NCBI RefSeq assembly: GCF_002860205.1
Contig: NZ_PGVB01000025.1
Span: forward strand, 1-64,000
From: Bacillus sp. T33-2
Lineage (GTDB): Bacteria; Bacillota; Bacilli; Bacillales; Cytobacillaceae
Reading direction: 5' to 3'
DNA: 64,000 nt
Shown here: piece after piece, positions 1 to 8,078 of the stretch
How the letters are laid out: every line of letters starts with the position of its first letter
Numbering within the stretch: position 1 is the stretch's first letter
Translations under genes and position numbers: made by a program
Notes under the pieces: model-generated
The model's database searches: none
Seen by the model: the letters and a program-made list of their open reading frames with translations, nothing else
Told to the model about the DNA's origin: nothing

Positions 1-149
1 AGTAAAATTTAGAGTCGGGGAAGTCTCAACTTTTTAAGAAAGAGCAATTATGAAATTGATTCACCTATATAATTTATTATATTAATGTTCCTAAAAGAAA
101 ACAGCTCATAATCAATTGTTATGAGCGTTAAGTTAAAATTAAGCTGATT

Positions 150-1220
150 CTATTTCCCCTTTGAATCCGGAGTATTTTTTAATATATGATATAACGTGTT
201 AGTAATTTCTCTCATTGGCTCTATAAAGCTTTCATAATCTTTTATATCATTAGGTAATTCACCTTCATGAACCACATAATTACTGGCTCTATAAACTGCT
301 TTTATTTCATTTGCAAAACCTATTGATATTACTTCGTTTTCTATTAGTATATGAATTATTCTTTGAACTGGTAATTTGGTATGTTCATTTTTTAATTTAA
401 AATATAATTTACGTAATATGGTCTCTAGTAAAATTCTCTGCTCGTAAGTTGCTCTGATCTCATCTTTTTTTTCAAAATAATCATCAAATAATATTGGATC
501 GTTTGTTTCGGTATTATCCTTATACTCTTTAATTAAAACATTATTACTACCATGTGATAAAATTTCTTTATTCCTAGTGACTTTATCTTTTCTTAGAATT
601 TCTAATAAAGTCCATACTTTACTATCTAAAATCGGTTTAATTACTAATAGCAAAAATATCGATAATGCTATTATTAATATTGTTATTCCATTGTTAATGT
701 TTAATTTAATTTTAGTAAACTCAGCAAATTGTGTAATTAAAATGTATGTAATTAAAGTAATTATTAGGGATATACGAGTGAATAGTGTAGATGAAATAAG
801 ATTTTCTTTAGTAATTTCTCCACTTTTTAAATCATACTCATATGTACTAATTAATTCGTCAATTTGTTTTAATAACTCTAATCTGGTTTCTTTTGTAATG
901 TGCTCGTTTTCATAGACCCTTGCATATACCATTTTTGCAATGTCAACTGCATTAACATTTATATTGCAATTTTTAACTTTCTCAAACCCATTTATAAATG
1001 TATCAAAATCAATATGAGCAATTGGTACCCCACTATTAACATGATTTCTTATTACTAAGTTAGTTATTTCATCCTTTAGTCTTAGTATCTCTTTTCTTTG
1101 TTCCCTTCTGTGCTTTATTTCTTGATAAGAAAAGAAAATCACAGCTAATATTAAAGACAATATTGTGGCTGTATTAACTATTTCACTTGAGTTTACAATC
1201 CCATCTATAAATTTTTTCAT
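150..1220 (-). CDS. Membrane protein with C-terminal DUF4145/HEPN-like helical domain
   Basis: A 356-residue protein. I see one hydrophobic segment near residues 14-34 and two more in the middle (about 145-170 and 178-198), with a charged region between that is probably coiled. The last 100 residues are soluble and helical and contain an R-x-SN-x-VVH motif, as in DUF4145/HEPN-like domains. The ATG follows a GGAGATG site. It lies beside the nuclease-helicase and reverse-transcriptase genes on the same strand, so a defence-related role is possible, but that rests on position only. No enzyme motif is visible. I do not recognise a named family with certainty. Confidence 0.6.
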   Translation of the reverse strand: MKKFIDGIVNSSEIVNTATILSLILAVIFFSYQEIKHRREQRKEILRLKDEITNLVIRNHVNSGVPIAHIDFDTFINGFEKVKNCNINVNAVDIAKMVYARVYENEHITKETRLELLKQIDELISTYEYDLKSGEITKENLISSTLFTRISLIITLITYILITQFAEFTKIKLNINNGITILIIALSIFLLLVIKPILDSKVWTLLEILRKDKVTRNKEILSHGSNNVLIKEYKDNTETNDPILFDDYFEKKDEIRATYEQRILLETILRKLYFKLKNEHTKLPVQRIIHILIENEVISIGFANEIKAVYRASNYVVHEGELPNDIKDYESFIEPMREITNTLYHILKNTPDSKGK

Positions 1221-1462
1221 TTAACATCTCCATTCTAATACCATCAATTCTTTTACATTATATTACAATGTATAATATAAAAAAACGAATGTTTTTTATT
1301 TTTTCAACTAACAAATCATTATAAGCACACCCTTTATTAATTTTATATCATTTGCTATTTTACAAATCGCTGTATAGTTTAAGTTGATTTAGCTTACCTG
1401 AAAATATATTCAATATGCGGAATAAAAAAAGGAAGGCTCTTTTCAAATAAGAGCCTTCCTCC

Positions 1463-3413
1463 TCAATTCTTATATTCCTCTTTCTCCTCCGCCACCCGCG
1501 GCATCTCCCTAAAAAACTCATTCTCCGCATATTCCTGCTGAATATCCCTAACCCGCTCGATAAAATAACCCTCTAACTCCTTATCCGTACAATAAACAAA
1601 GCAGCCCTTCTGTCCACGGGTCATCAATGTACGATAAGTATTACGGATAATCTGGTCAGCAAGCTTTTCTGCTTCCTCAGGATTTTCCTTCAGCATTTTC
1701 TTCAAACCTTTTAAGGAGTTGTCTGTTTTCGCGCGTTTGGAATGGTCGGTTAACACCTCTCCATCCCTGTAAACCAGATCGTCCCCGATGATGGCACCGA
1801 CGTAATCGAATTCGAGTCCCTGGCAGGTATGAATACAGCCGATTTCATTGACCGAATTTTCATCAATGGCCCATGTCGCGGAGTTATCGAGATTCCAGCT
1901 CATGCTGAATTTATGCTCAGGCAGCTCTATGTCATGGATATTCGTGTTCGACTTCCCTTCTTTCAGCCAGTTCCAGCAGTAACCTGCTACCATCCGGGAT
2001 TTGTTGTTCTTTTTATTCAATCTAGCAATCTCTTCCCGCATTTCATTTGGGTTTGTGAAGATCCGGAAATCATAATTAGTCCCGATATAATTGGAATTCG
2101 CCGTTTCGCGAATCTGCAGGACATCGTCAATCCAGCTTAAATAGCCATCAGAACCATTACAGCGGAACTGCGAATCAAGCTTCATCCTAGTCACATTCGC
2201 TCCCAATTCCTTCGCGAACTTTTTAATCGCCCCAATACTTCCGATATCCTTGAGAGTAACCCGCTGCCGTTCATCGATAAAAAAGACAGACAGCTTGGAT
2301 GCATTCATGATTTCTTTTACCTGATTTTCACCAAGGTTGCTAAAAAGGCCAGACTTCTCATTAAGGCGGTGGGCTTCATCGACAATGAGGACATCGAACT
2401 CATTCGCAGGTGCATTAATATAGCTGCCTGACCCAACAAACAGATTATCAATATGGCCCTTGCGGAAGTTCTGTTTTAACTTGGTCGCGTAAATATTCCT
2501 CGGCGCAGCATTCTTCGTCACATACTGGGCCACCAAACTTCGGTTCGTCGCCTCAACCAGCAGGTTTATAGCTAAAACGGACTTACCGGTCCCTGGTCCT
2601 CCTTCAATGACCAACACCTGCTTCGTGTTTGTCCTTAACGATTCTTTGGCAAGGTGCAAAGACGTTTCATAGACGACTTTTTGGTCATCAATCATGACAA
2701 ACTCCTGATTCCCCTGGAGCATGCTGTTCAGAGAATCCTGCAGCGATTTGGATGGACGAATCCTTCCTTTATCAATCGTATATAAAATTTCTTTATTATC
2801 ACCGTGCTTAATATATCTTTTGATAAAATTGCGCAGCTTACCAGAATCTCCTTTTATAAAAACTGGCGCTTCCTCGATATAATATTCATAGACTGGGTCA
2901 GTCAGCGGATCCTGTTCACCCTGGTTTATGTAATTATGCAGATAAGCACACGGATAAAGTTGAATTTCTTCTTTTTGCGCATTCTCATTATAGTCCTTGA
3001 TCAAAGCAGCATATGACCAGGCCTGGTAAGACGGATGAGTTGTCTCACGCACACCTCTGTTGATCACCGTTTTAACAATCGCCTCTTTACCCTCAATCTT
3101 CTCCACCGTTTCCCACTGCTTCAGCTCAACGATGACAATCGATTGGCGCACATACTGATCCGAGCCGGATATGAGGAAATCCACCCGCTTCGAGGTATGA
3201 GGAATCTTAAACTCAATCGCAACACCCGCATCATTAGGAATCTCGCTGTCACTCAACACCCGGTACATATACTGCATCGAGTTGTCCCAAGACCGAACCT
3301 CGCTCATTAATCCGCCCAATCTTGCTGTTATAATTGCTGACAATATTATTCACCAGCTCATCATCAAAAACATCCTTCAAAAACTCATCCTTCGTTGCTT
3401 CATAAACAATCAA
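1463..3413 (-). CDS. DUF2075 nuclease-helicase protein, apparent frameshift near the N-terminus
   Basis: A P-loop ATPase of the DUF2075 family. Counting from an internal ATG at 3343, Walker A GGPGTGKS is at residues 248-255 and Walker B VLIVDEAH ends at 325. Upstream, D55 (RVDFL) and E73-x-K75 (VELK) form a PD-(D/E)XK-like nuclease signature, so nuclease and helicase modules seem fused. The family normally begins MIVYEATK; that sequence is present in another frame starting at a TTG at 3413, behind a GAGGG site that overlaps the stop of the upstream MazG-like gene. The frame breaks near 3300-3306, just before SEVRSWDNSMQYMY. It is therefore either a real frameshift or a sequencing error. Activity on phage or damaged nucleic acid is inference. 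Confidence 0.8.
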
Positions 3414-3419
3414 CTACCC

Positions 3420-3719
3420 TCACCCCTTCTGAACGGGATACTTCAGCTCATTCTTCTTCATCTTCTTCAAAACTTCCTCTTCCAGATCAATATCCATCTT
3501 GTCAGCTAACTGAACAAGGTAGATTAAGATATCAGCCATTTCTTCTTTGATATTCTGTTCTGATTGGCTTACCGCTTCCTCGCTGGTTTTCCATTGGAAG
3601 TTCTCCAGGAGTTCATTGGCCTCCAGAGAAATTGATATGGCTAGGTCTTTTTCATTGTGGTAGGGTTTCCATTTGCGGGCGTCTCGGAAGTTTAGGATTG
3701 TTTGGCCGATTTTGTCCAT
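3420..3719 (-). CDS. MazG-like nucleotide pyrophosphohydrolase
   Basis: A 99-residue all-alpha NTP pyrophosphohydrolase. The metal-binding pattern is visible as EANELLE (E-x-x-E) and EEMADIL (E-x-x-D), typical of MazG-like dUTPase-superfamily proteins that hydrolyse (d)NTPs to monophosphates. The length fits the short single-domain group. The ATG follows GGAGTG. The stop codon overlaps the ribosome binding site of the DUF2075 gene, so the two are probably cotranscribed and translationally coupled. Linkage of a nucleotide-depleting enzyme to a nuclease-helicase suggests a shared stress or defence role, which is inference. Confidence 0.85.
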   Translation of the reverse strand: MDKIGQTILNFRDARKWKPYHNEKDLAISISLEANELLENFQWKTSEEAVSQSEQNIKEEMADILIYLVQLADKMDIDLEEEVLKKMKKNELKYPVQKG

Positions 3720-3856
3720 AGGTTGGTCACTCCATTAGTTTACTTTATTTGTAAATATCTGTTTTGATTCTATCATTCTTCTTTATGTTGTGAGATTATC
3801 GTTAAGTCCCAAGCAAGGAAAAAGAGCCAATTCCCTAAATAGGACCTGGCCCTCAT

Positions 3857-3905
3857 TAAAGATTATTATAGAGGACGCTAGAACCTTCCCCGTGTCTCAC
3901 AAGAT
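3857..3905. repeat. Degenerate half of the REP-like palindrome
   Basis: Contains GACGCTAGAACC and CCCCGTGTCTCAC, a decayed match to the dispersed family seen complete at 15878-15955. Confidence 0.5.
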
Positions 3906-3932
3906 ATGTTAAGTTTGAAGCTTCCCTATTTT

Positions 3933-5840
3933 CTAGTCATACGCTTGCATATTGCTTGTAGTTTTTTCGACTAACATTTTTATCATCTCTTTTTTGGATG
4001 CGTTCCAATTCATAAATGGCTTATCAAAATCTTTTATATACTGAATAAAAACATTGAATAATACGTCTTTATCCCATTTTTCTTTTAAAATTCTATTTTT
4101 AATTTTCTCTATTTCTATTTTTGTATTTTTACTTAAAATATTACTCGAATAAAAATCATGAATTACATAAAATTCCTTACTATTAACTAATTCCTTTAAT
4201 TTATTGCTATCTGTATTTGGAAGGATATACTTTTCATTTAGAAGGTGGATAATCATATTAATTTCACCATTGATAAATCCTCTCACCTTTTTATACCTAA
4301 AGGTCCTATTACCTTCACTTAAATAGTAAGTTATACATGATAGTGTAAAATAGTTCGGATTTTTCTTTAATATTTCAATTAATATATTTTCCGGGATTTC
4401 TTTTTCGAAGTCCTTTAATATAATAATTAAATTTAAAATTTCCGTGTTTTTATTATTGTGATATTTTATTATTTCTAATGTTTTACTAAAGATTAAATCA
4501 TGGATAGAATAATCACCTATTTTAACTGCCTCATTAGAAATATAAACAGTCAGCTTCGAATACTTTAGTACATTTTGAGCAGTCAATGAAAATGTTAATA
4601 CATAATGTGTTAAGTCTATGAATTTAAAAAGCAGATACCGCTTATATTCATTATTTTTCATTACATCAAAGGAAGTTGATATTAAACTTTTCCAGACCTT
4701 TTCTAAGGAAGAAAGTATGAATGAAACAATACTATGCTTATCATTTTCAAACTCTATAATTATCGCTCTTATCTCCGATAGGAAAGAATTTGTGGCACGC
4801 CTTATACTAGGTTTATCTAGGGATTTTGGTTCTTCAAAGAGACTAAAGTATTCCTTTAATATTTTTTTTAATTTAACTACCCATATATGTTTCTTTAAAA
4901 ATGGGTTAGTTTCTAAAAATGCTTTTGATTCATTGATTGTAAGTTTATAGTCATTACTTGTTTCAATATAAATCTGTTTAATTAATGAAGCATCTTGGTG
5001 GGAATTAGTAAATATAAAAATATCATCAATATATCTTACTATCTCAAAATCTCGTTTATAAACAAGGTTCTCTTTCTGAATTCTTTCATACACAAGCTTA
5101 TCTATTCTAGTTAATACGATTTCTGCTACTATTCGAGAAAATTCCGGTCCTACAATTATCCCATTGGTTTCCCCATAATTACTGCTACTCATTACCTTAT
5201 CCAAAGTGGTTGAAAGTCTTTTTCCATTCCTGTTCTTCTTTGCAAATTCTCGACTACCTAAGTAAGCCCAATCAATACTGTGGGTATATATACTATAAAA
5301 GCAATTTGAAATATCTAGCTTTTGCAGTAAAGAGTACTTAGTTTCTAGTTTCTTAAACAAATTTGATTTATAGAAGTCTGTTATTTTTTTAAATCTTTTT
5401 TTGGAAAAGTAACTATCCATATATTTTTCATATTCATTATTATTGATCTCGTACTCTTCATTAAGAAGAAAATTCATATCTGACTCAATTTTATCTATTG
5501 GTTTTTTGCTAATGGAATTTATGTCATAGGGAAATCTAATGGAGAAAATTGTATGCGTATGAAAAAAACTAATTAATTCCTGATCATACTTTTCGATAAA
5601 CTTTGTAGTTTGTAACTGCGCCAACGGATGCAATAAGCTTAGTAGTCTATTTGAAAAATCATTTTTATAAATATAAAAGTGATAAGGTTGTGTTTCATTT
5701 AATATAAGATTGTCAATACTCAATTCATCCCATTTAGGGTTATTATTAATATAATTATATAGTTCTTGGTTCGAATAAATTAGAGGTATTTCATACGGTA
5801 ACAAATCTAATAACAGAGCAGTTGCTTTTGAAATATTCAA
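3933..5840 (-). CDS. drt3b: Defence-associated reverse transcriptase, UG8/Drt3b-like
   Basis: A 635-residue RT of the Abi/unknown-group type. Motif A is LDISNCFYSIYTHS with catalytic D176, and motif C is YIDD at 270-273 (D272, D273). The usual GxPQG loop is replaced by GIIVGPEFSRIVAE at about 227-240, as in AbiK-like and DRT proteins. About 350 residues of helical C-terminal region follow, unlike retron or group II intron RTs; no maturase or endonuclease domain is seen. The start is TTG at 5840 with GAGGAGA upstream. It is divergent from a second RT across a structured RNA. Two unlike RTs plus an RNA match the DRT3 (UG3+UG8) architecture. DRT3 assignment is my inference; membership in the defence RTs is strongly supported by motifs. 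Confidence 0.8.
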   Translation of the reverse strand: MNISKATALLLDLLPYEIPLIYSNQELYNYINNNPKWDELSIDNLILNETQPYHFYIYKNDFSNRLLSLLHPLAQLQTTKFIEKYDQELISFFHTHTIFSIRFPYDINSISKKPIDKIESDMNFLLNEEYEINNNEYEKYMDSYFSKKRFKKITDFYKSNLFKKLETKYSLLQKLDISNCFYSIYTHSIDWAYLGSREFAKKNRNGKRLSTTLDKVMSSSNYGETNGIIVGPEFSRIVAEIVLTRIDKLVYERIQKENLVYKRDFEIVRYIDDIFIFTNSHQDASLIKQIYIETSNDYKLTINESKAFLETNPFLKKHIWVVKLKKILKEYFSLFEEPKSLDKPSIRRATNSFLSEIRAIIIEFENDKHSIVSFILSSLEKVWKSLISTSFDVMKNNEYKRYLLFKFIDLTHYVLTFSLTAQNVLKYSKLTVYISNEAVKIGDYSIHDLIFSKTLEIIKYHNNKNTEILNLIIILKDFEKEIPENILIEILKKNPNYFTLSCITYYLSEGNRTFRYKKVRGFINGEINMIIHLLNEKYILPNTDSNKLKELVNSKEFYVIHDFYSSNILSKNTKIEIEKIKNRILKEKWDKDVLFNVFIQYIKDFDKPFMNWNASKKEMIKMLVEKTTSNMQAYD

Positions 5841-5857
5841 TAAAATCTCCTCGGTTT

Positions 5858-5892
5858 TTGTAGAATTTTTTGGAAATCATGGTATAATTATA
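5858..5892. promoter_or_regulatory. Overlapping divergent -10 elements for the RT genes and RNA
   Basis: The palindromic block TATAATTATA at 5883-5892 gives a perfect TATAAT on the plus strand (5883-5888) and another on the minus strand (5887-5892). Plus-strand initiation would fall at about 5894, exactly at the start of the structured RNA. Minus-strand initiation at about 5880 would give a short leader for the 635-residue RT. The -35 elements are weak in both directions (TTGTAG at 5858 on plus). Sharing one block should make the two transcripts compete. Confidence 0.55.
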
Positions 5893-6058
5893 GAGCAAAA
5901 GCCGGATGCAGTACAGGAAATTCCTATAACTAGTACATTATAGGGGCATTACTGTATTAAGTATTCTTTGGAGTACTCAAAACTAGCTAAACTTAGGAGT
6001 TTAAAACTCTGGTAAGCTGGAAAAACACAACTTTAATATGTTATATCCGGCTCTTGCA
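5893..6058 (+). ncRNA. Structured RNA of the two-RT (DRT3-like) locus
   Basis: About 165 nt between promoter and RT gene. A closing stem pairs 5895-5907 with 6045-6057 (13 positions, one mismatch). Inside lie a stem 5907-5913/5950-5956 enclosing a perfect 7 bp stem 5923-5929/5938-5944, a hairpin 5960-5966/5971-5977, and a stem 5983-5988/6015-6020 enclosing 5996-6001/6005-6010. The 3' part (6021-6044) looks single-stranded and holds ACACAAC at 6025-6031. As I recall, DRT3 RNAs carry an AC-repeat template, so this is the best template candidate. RNA identity is inferred from folding by eye and position. Confidence 0.7.
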
Positions 6059-6073
6059 AAGAAGGTGGATTAA

Positions 6074-7414
6074 ATGAGAACAAATCTAAATAAGGAGTTA
6101 TTAGAATTCTATTACTTGAAATCTTATAACACCTTAAGTACAGGCTTGGACAAGATTTCAGCTACGAAATTTACTAGAATTAAAGATGAAGAATTTAAGA
6201 TTATTCTTAAAAAGATTGAAAACGGGAAATACCAATTTACAAGATTAAAACATATAGATTTACCTGATAACAGACGTGTTTATATTCCAACAATTCGAGA
6301 TAGATTAGTTATAGATTATTTAAAAGATGCCTTAAATAATAAATATAAGATTAAATATAAAAATAGAGATGAAATAATACAGACCTTACAAGCAAAATTA
6401 ACCATCCAAAAGGATTATTATATTATTCGGTTAGATATTAAAAACTTTTTCTCCTCTATACCACACAATAAATTACTATATAAATTGAAAAAAGGGGCAC
6501 TTATTCCTCAGAGCGAATATATCTTAATAAAAGAGTTACTGAAACGTTCGCCCTCCGGAATCCCTCAAGGTATGTCTATATCAAATTCTCTATCAGAGAT
6601 TTATTTAGAGCAATTTGATATGCAAATGAAAAGAATTGATCAACGAATTAATTATTATTGCAGGTATGTGGATGATATACTACTTATTTTCAATGGGGAT
6701 TTTGGAAAAAAAGAAAAAGAAAATATCAAAAAGAAAATAGAGGAACTGTTAAATTTTTATGGGTTAGAGCATAACTCAGATAAATTTATCGAAACTCCTT
6801 CACAAAAAAACAAACCCATACAGTTTGAATATTTAGGATATGACTTTAGCCTTTTAAAAAATAAATTATATACTTCTATTTCTAGTAAAAAAGTAAATAG
6901 GTTAAAAAGAAAAATAAATTCATGTTTTGACTTATACATTAAAGATAAAAAAACTAAGAATATAGATAACATTAACTTACTAATAGAAAGACTAAATGTT
7001 TTAACTAAAAGTCAATTTTTAATCAAGAAAGAAAAGTATATAAGAATATCCACCTTAAAAGAGTATTACAAACTCCAATTTATAACTTCTGGATTTATTT
7101 CGTCATATAAATATGCTGATAAGTCCCAGATTGAAGGTGTTTGTCAAGAGATTGACAGGTTAATCATCAAACGTACAAATTCACTAAAAACAGTAATTAC
7201 ATCTAGAGACTCTAAAAGAATCTTATATAGCATATCAATGTACCGTAATTACAAAGAGAACAAGGTTATCCCAATTTCTAGATTTACAACCAATGAATAT
7301 AGGAAAAGGATTCAATTTATTAACCCATCAATTAACAATAGATTCTTAAATAGCCTAAATTTCAACCAGTTAGAGAGGCATTATTTTCAACTCCTTAACA
7401 TTGACAAAATGTAA
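6074..7414 (+). CDS. drt3a: Defence-associated reverse transcriptase, UG3/Drt3a-like
   Basis: A 446-residue RT. Motif A LDIKNFFSSI gives D121, the fingers/palm loop SGIPQGMSIS is at 161-170, and motif C YVDD at 198-201 gives D200 and D201. The N-terminus (FYYLKSYNTLSTGLDKIS) resembles RT0-type openings of templated bacterial RTs. The lysine-rich C-terminal half is probably the RNA-binding thumb; no maturase HNH or integrase domain is present. ATG at 6074 follows AAGAAGGTGG just after the structured RNA, on the same strand, so RNA and gene are probably one transcript. By analogy with DRT3 it would be the RNA-templated partner. Pairing with the divergent RT is inferred. Confidence 0.8.
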   Translation: MRTNLNKELLEFYYLKSYNTLSTGLDKISATKFTRIKDEEFKIILKKIENGKYQFTRLKHIDLPDNRRVYIPTIRDRLVIDYLKDALNNKYKIKYKNRDEIIQTLQAKLTIQKDYYIIRLDIKNFFSSIPHNKLLYKLKKGALIPQSEYILIKELLKRSPSGIPQGMSISNSLSEIYLEQFDMQMKRIDQRINYYCRYVDDILLIFNGDFGKKEKENIKKKIEELLNFYGLEHNSDKFIETPSQKNKPIQFEYLGYDFSLLKNKLYTSISSKKVNRLKRKINSCFDLYIKDKKTKNIDNINLLIERLNVLTKSQFLIKKEKYIRISTLKEYYKLQFITSGFISSYKYADKSQIEGVCQEIDRLIIKRTNSLKTVITSRDSKRILYSISMYRNYKENKVIPISRFTTNEYRKRIQFINPSINNRFLNSLNFNQLERHYFQLLNIDKM

Positions 7415-7467
7415 ATTTTAAATTTTAATAACTAAATTTTAGATACGGCATACAAGTATCCCTATAA

Positions 7468-7510
7468 AAAGAAGATCCTTCCTGCCAAAGTACAAGGAAG
7501 GTCTTCTTTT
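7468..7510 (+). terminator. Rho-independent terminator after the UG3-like RT
   Basis: Arms AAAGAAGATCCTTCC and GGAAGGTCTTCTTTT pair with one bulged base around an 11-nt loop and end in a T run, 55 nt after the RT stop. Confidence 0.75.
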
Positions 7511-7668
7511 CTTCGGTTTAATTAGCTGTGTTATCTCACTAAACCATCCCCTACCATTACATACTTTCCTGTAGTCAGGCAATCCCAAATGCCCTCTAGC
7601 ATGTAGCTTCTGAGTAGACATCCTAATCTCAGCATAACAACCCAATTTATGATATATTGCGGTTACAA
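7511..7668. other. Intergenic stretch, nothing recognised
   Basis: No known family and no convincing ribosome binding site. An open frame on the minus strand runs through it into the terminator hairpin, so it is probably not a gene. Confidence 0.5.
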
Positions 7669-7966
7669 CTACAAGCTGCATGGATTCCTGGCGTGGTCTT
7701 TGTTCACAGTAATATTGGCTTCTGAGTGTTTTGTGCCGTACTGGTCGATGTGCTCGATGGCTGCATCGATGTGTATACCACCTTGACTGCGGTGTCGAGG
7801 CTCAGGTATTCGTCGGCCCAGTCGGTTTCGGTTGCTGGCACTACGTTTGGCAGTGCAACGGCTGCTGCTTGGTCTCCATGTACGGTGATGTCTTTTTCAT
7901 GGAATGCAGCCGCTAGCTGGTCTTTCTTTTTCTCAAGCCAATCTCATGAACGATGAGTGTTTCGGC
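7669..7966 (-). pseudogene. proA: proA relic (gamma-glutamyl phosphate reductase)
   Basis: Reading across frames on the minus strand recovers AETLIVHE, then KKKDQLAAAFHEKDITVHGD, then ATETDWADEYLSLDTAVK, then AAIEHIDQYGTKHSEANIT. This is the order of the C-terminal half of ProA, the NADPH-dependent second enzyme of proline synthesis. At least two frameshifts are present. Both the N-terminal half and the extreme C-terminus are missing. One edge abuts a REP-like palindrome. It cannot be functional and marks a rearrangement border of the reverse-transcriptase island. Confidence 0.8.
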
Positions 7967-7969
7967 TGA

Positions 7970-8013
7970 AGATAGACACGGGGACGGTTCTCGTGTCTCA
8001 TTCAGGAACCGCA
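7970..8013. repeat. REP-like palindrome copy
   Basis: GACACGGGGACGGTTCTCG followed by TGTCTCATTCAGGAACCG; it belongs to the dispersed family and sits exactly between the proA relic and the nuclease operon. Confidence 0.7.
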
Positions 8014-8078
8014 ATAGTCTTACTTGAGTCAATGACGCACAATGGAAAAAGATGTGGTATAAAGCCGCTGTCCCAGCG

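Noticed and set aside
5893-7414. Retron or group II intron
   Set aside because: Two RTs, no msr/msd-type reverse-complement ends, no maturase X or HNH domain and no domain V-like hairpin.
7439-7681. 80-codon minus-strand frame after the UG3-like RT
   Set aside because: It runs through the terminator hairpin, has no ribosome site and no similarity I recognise.
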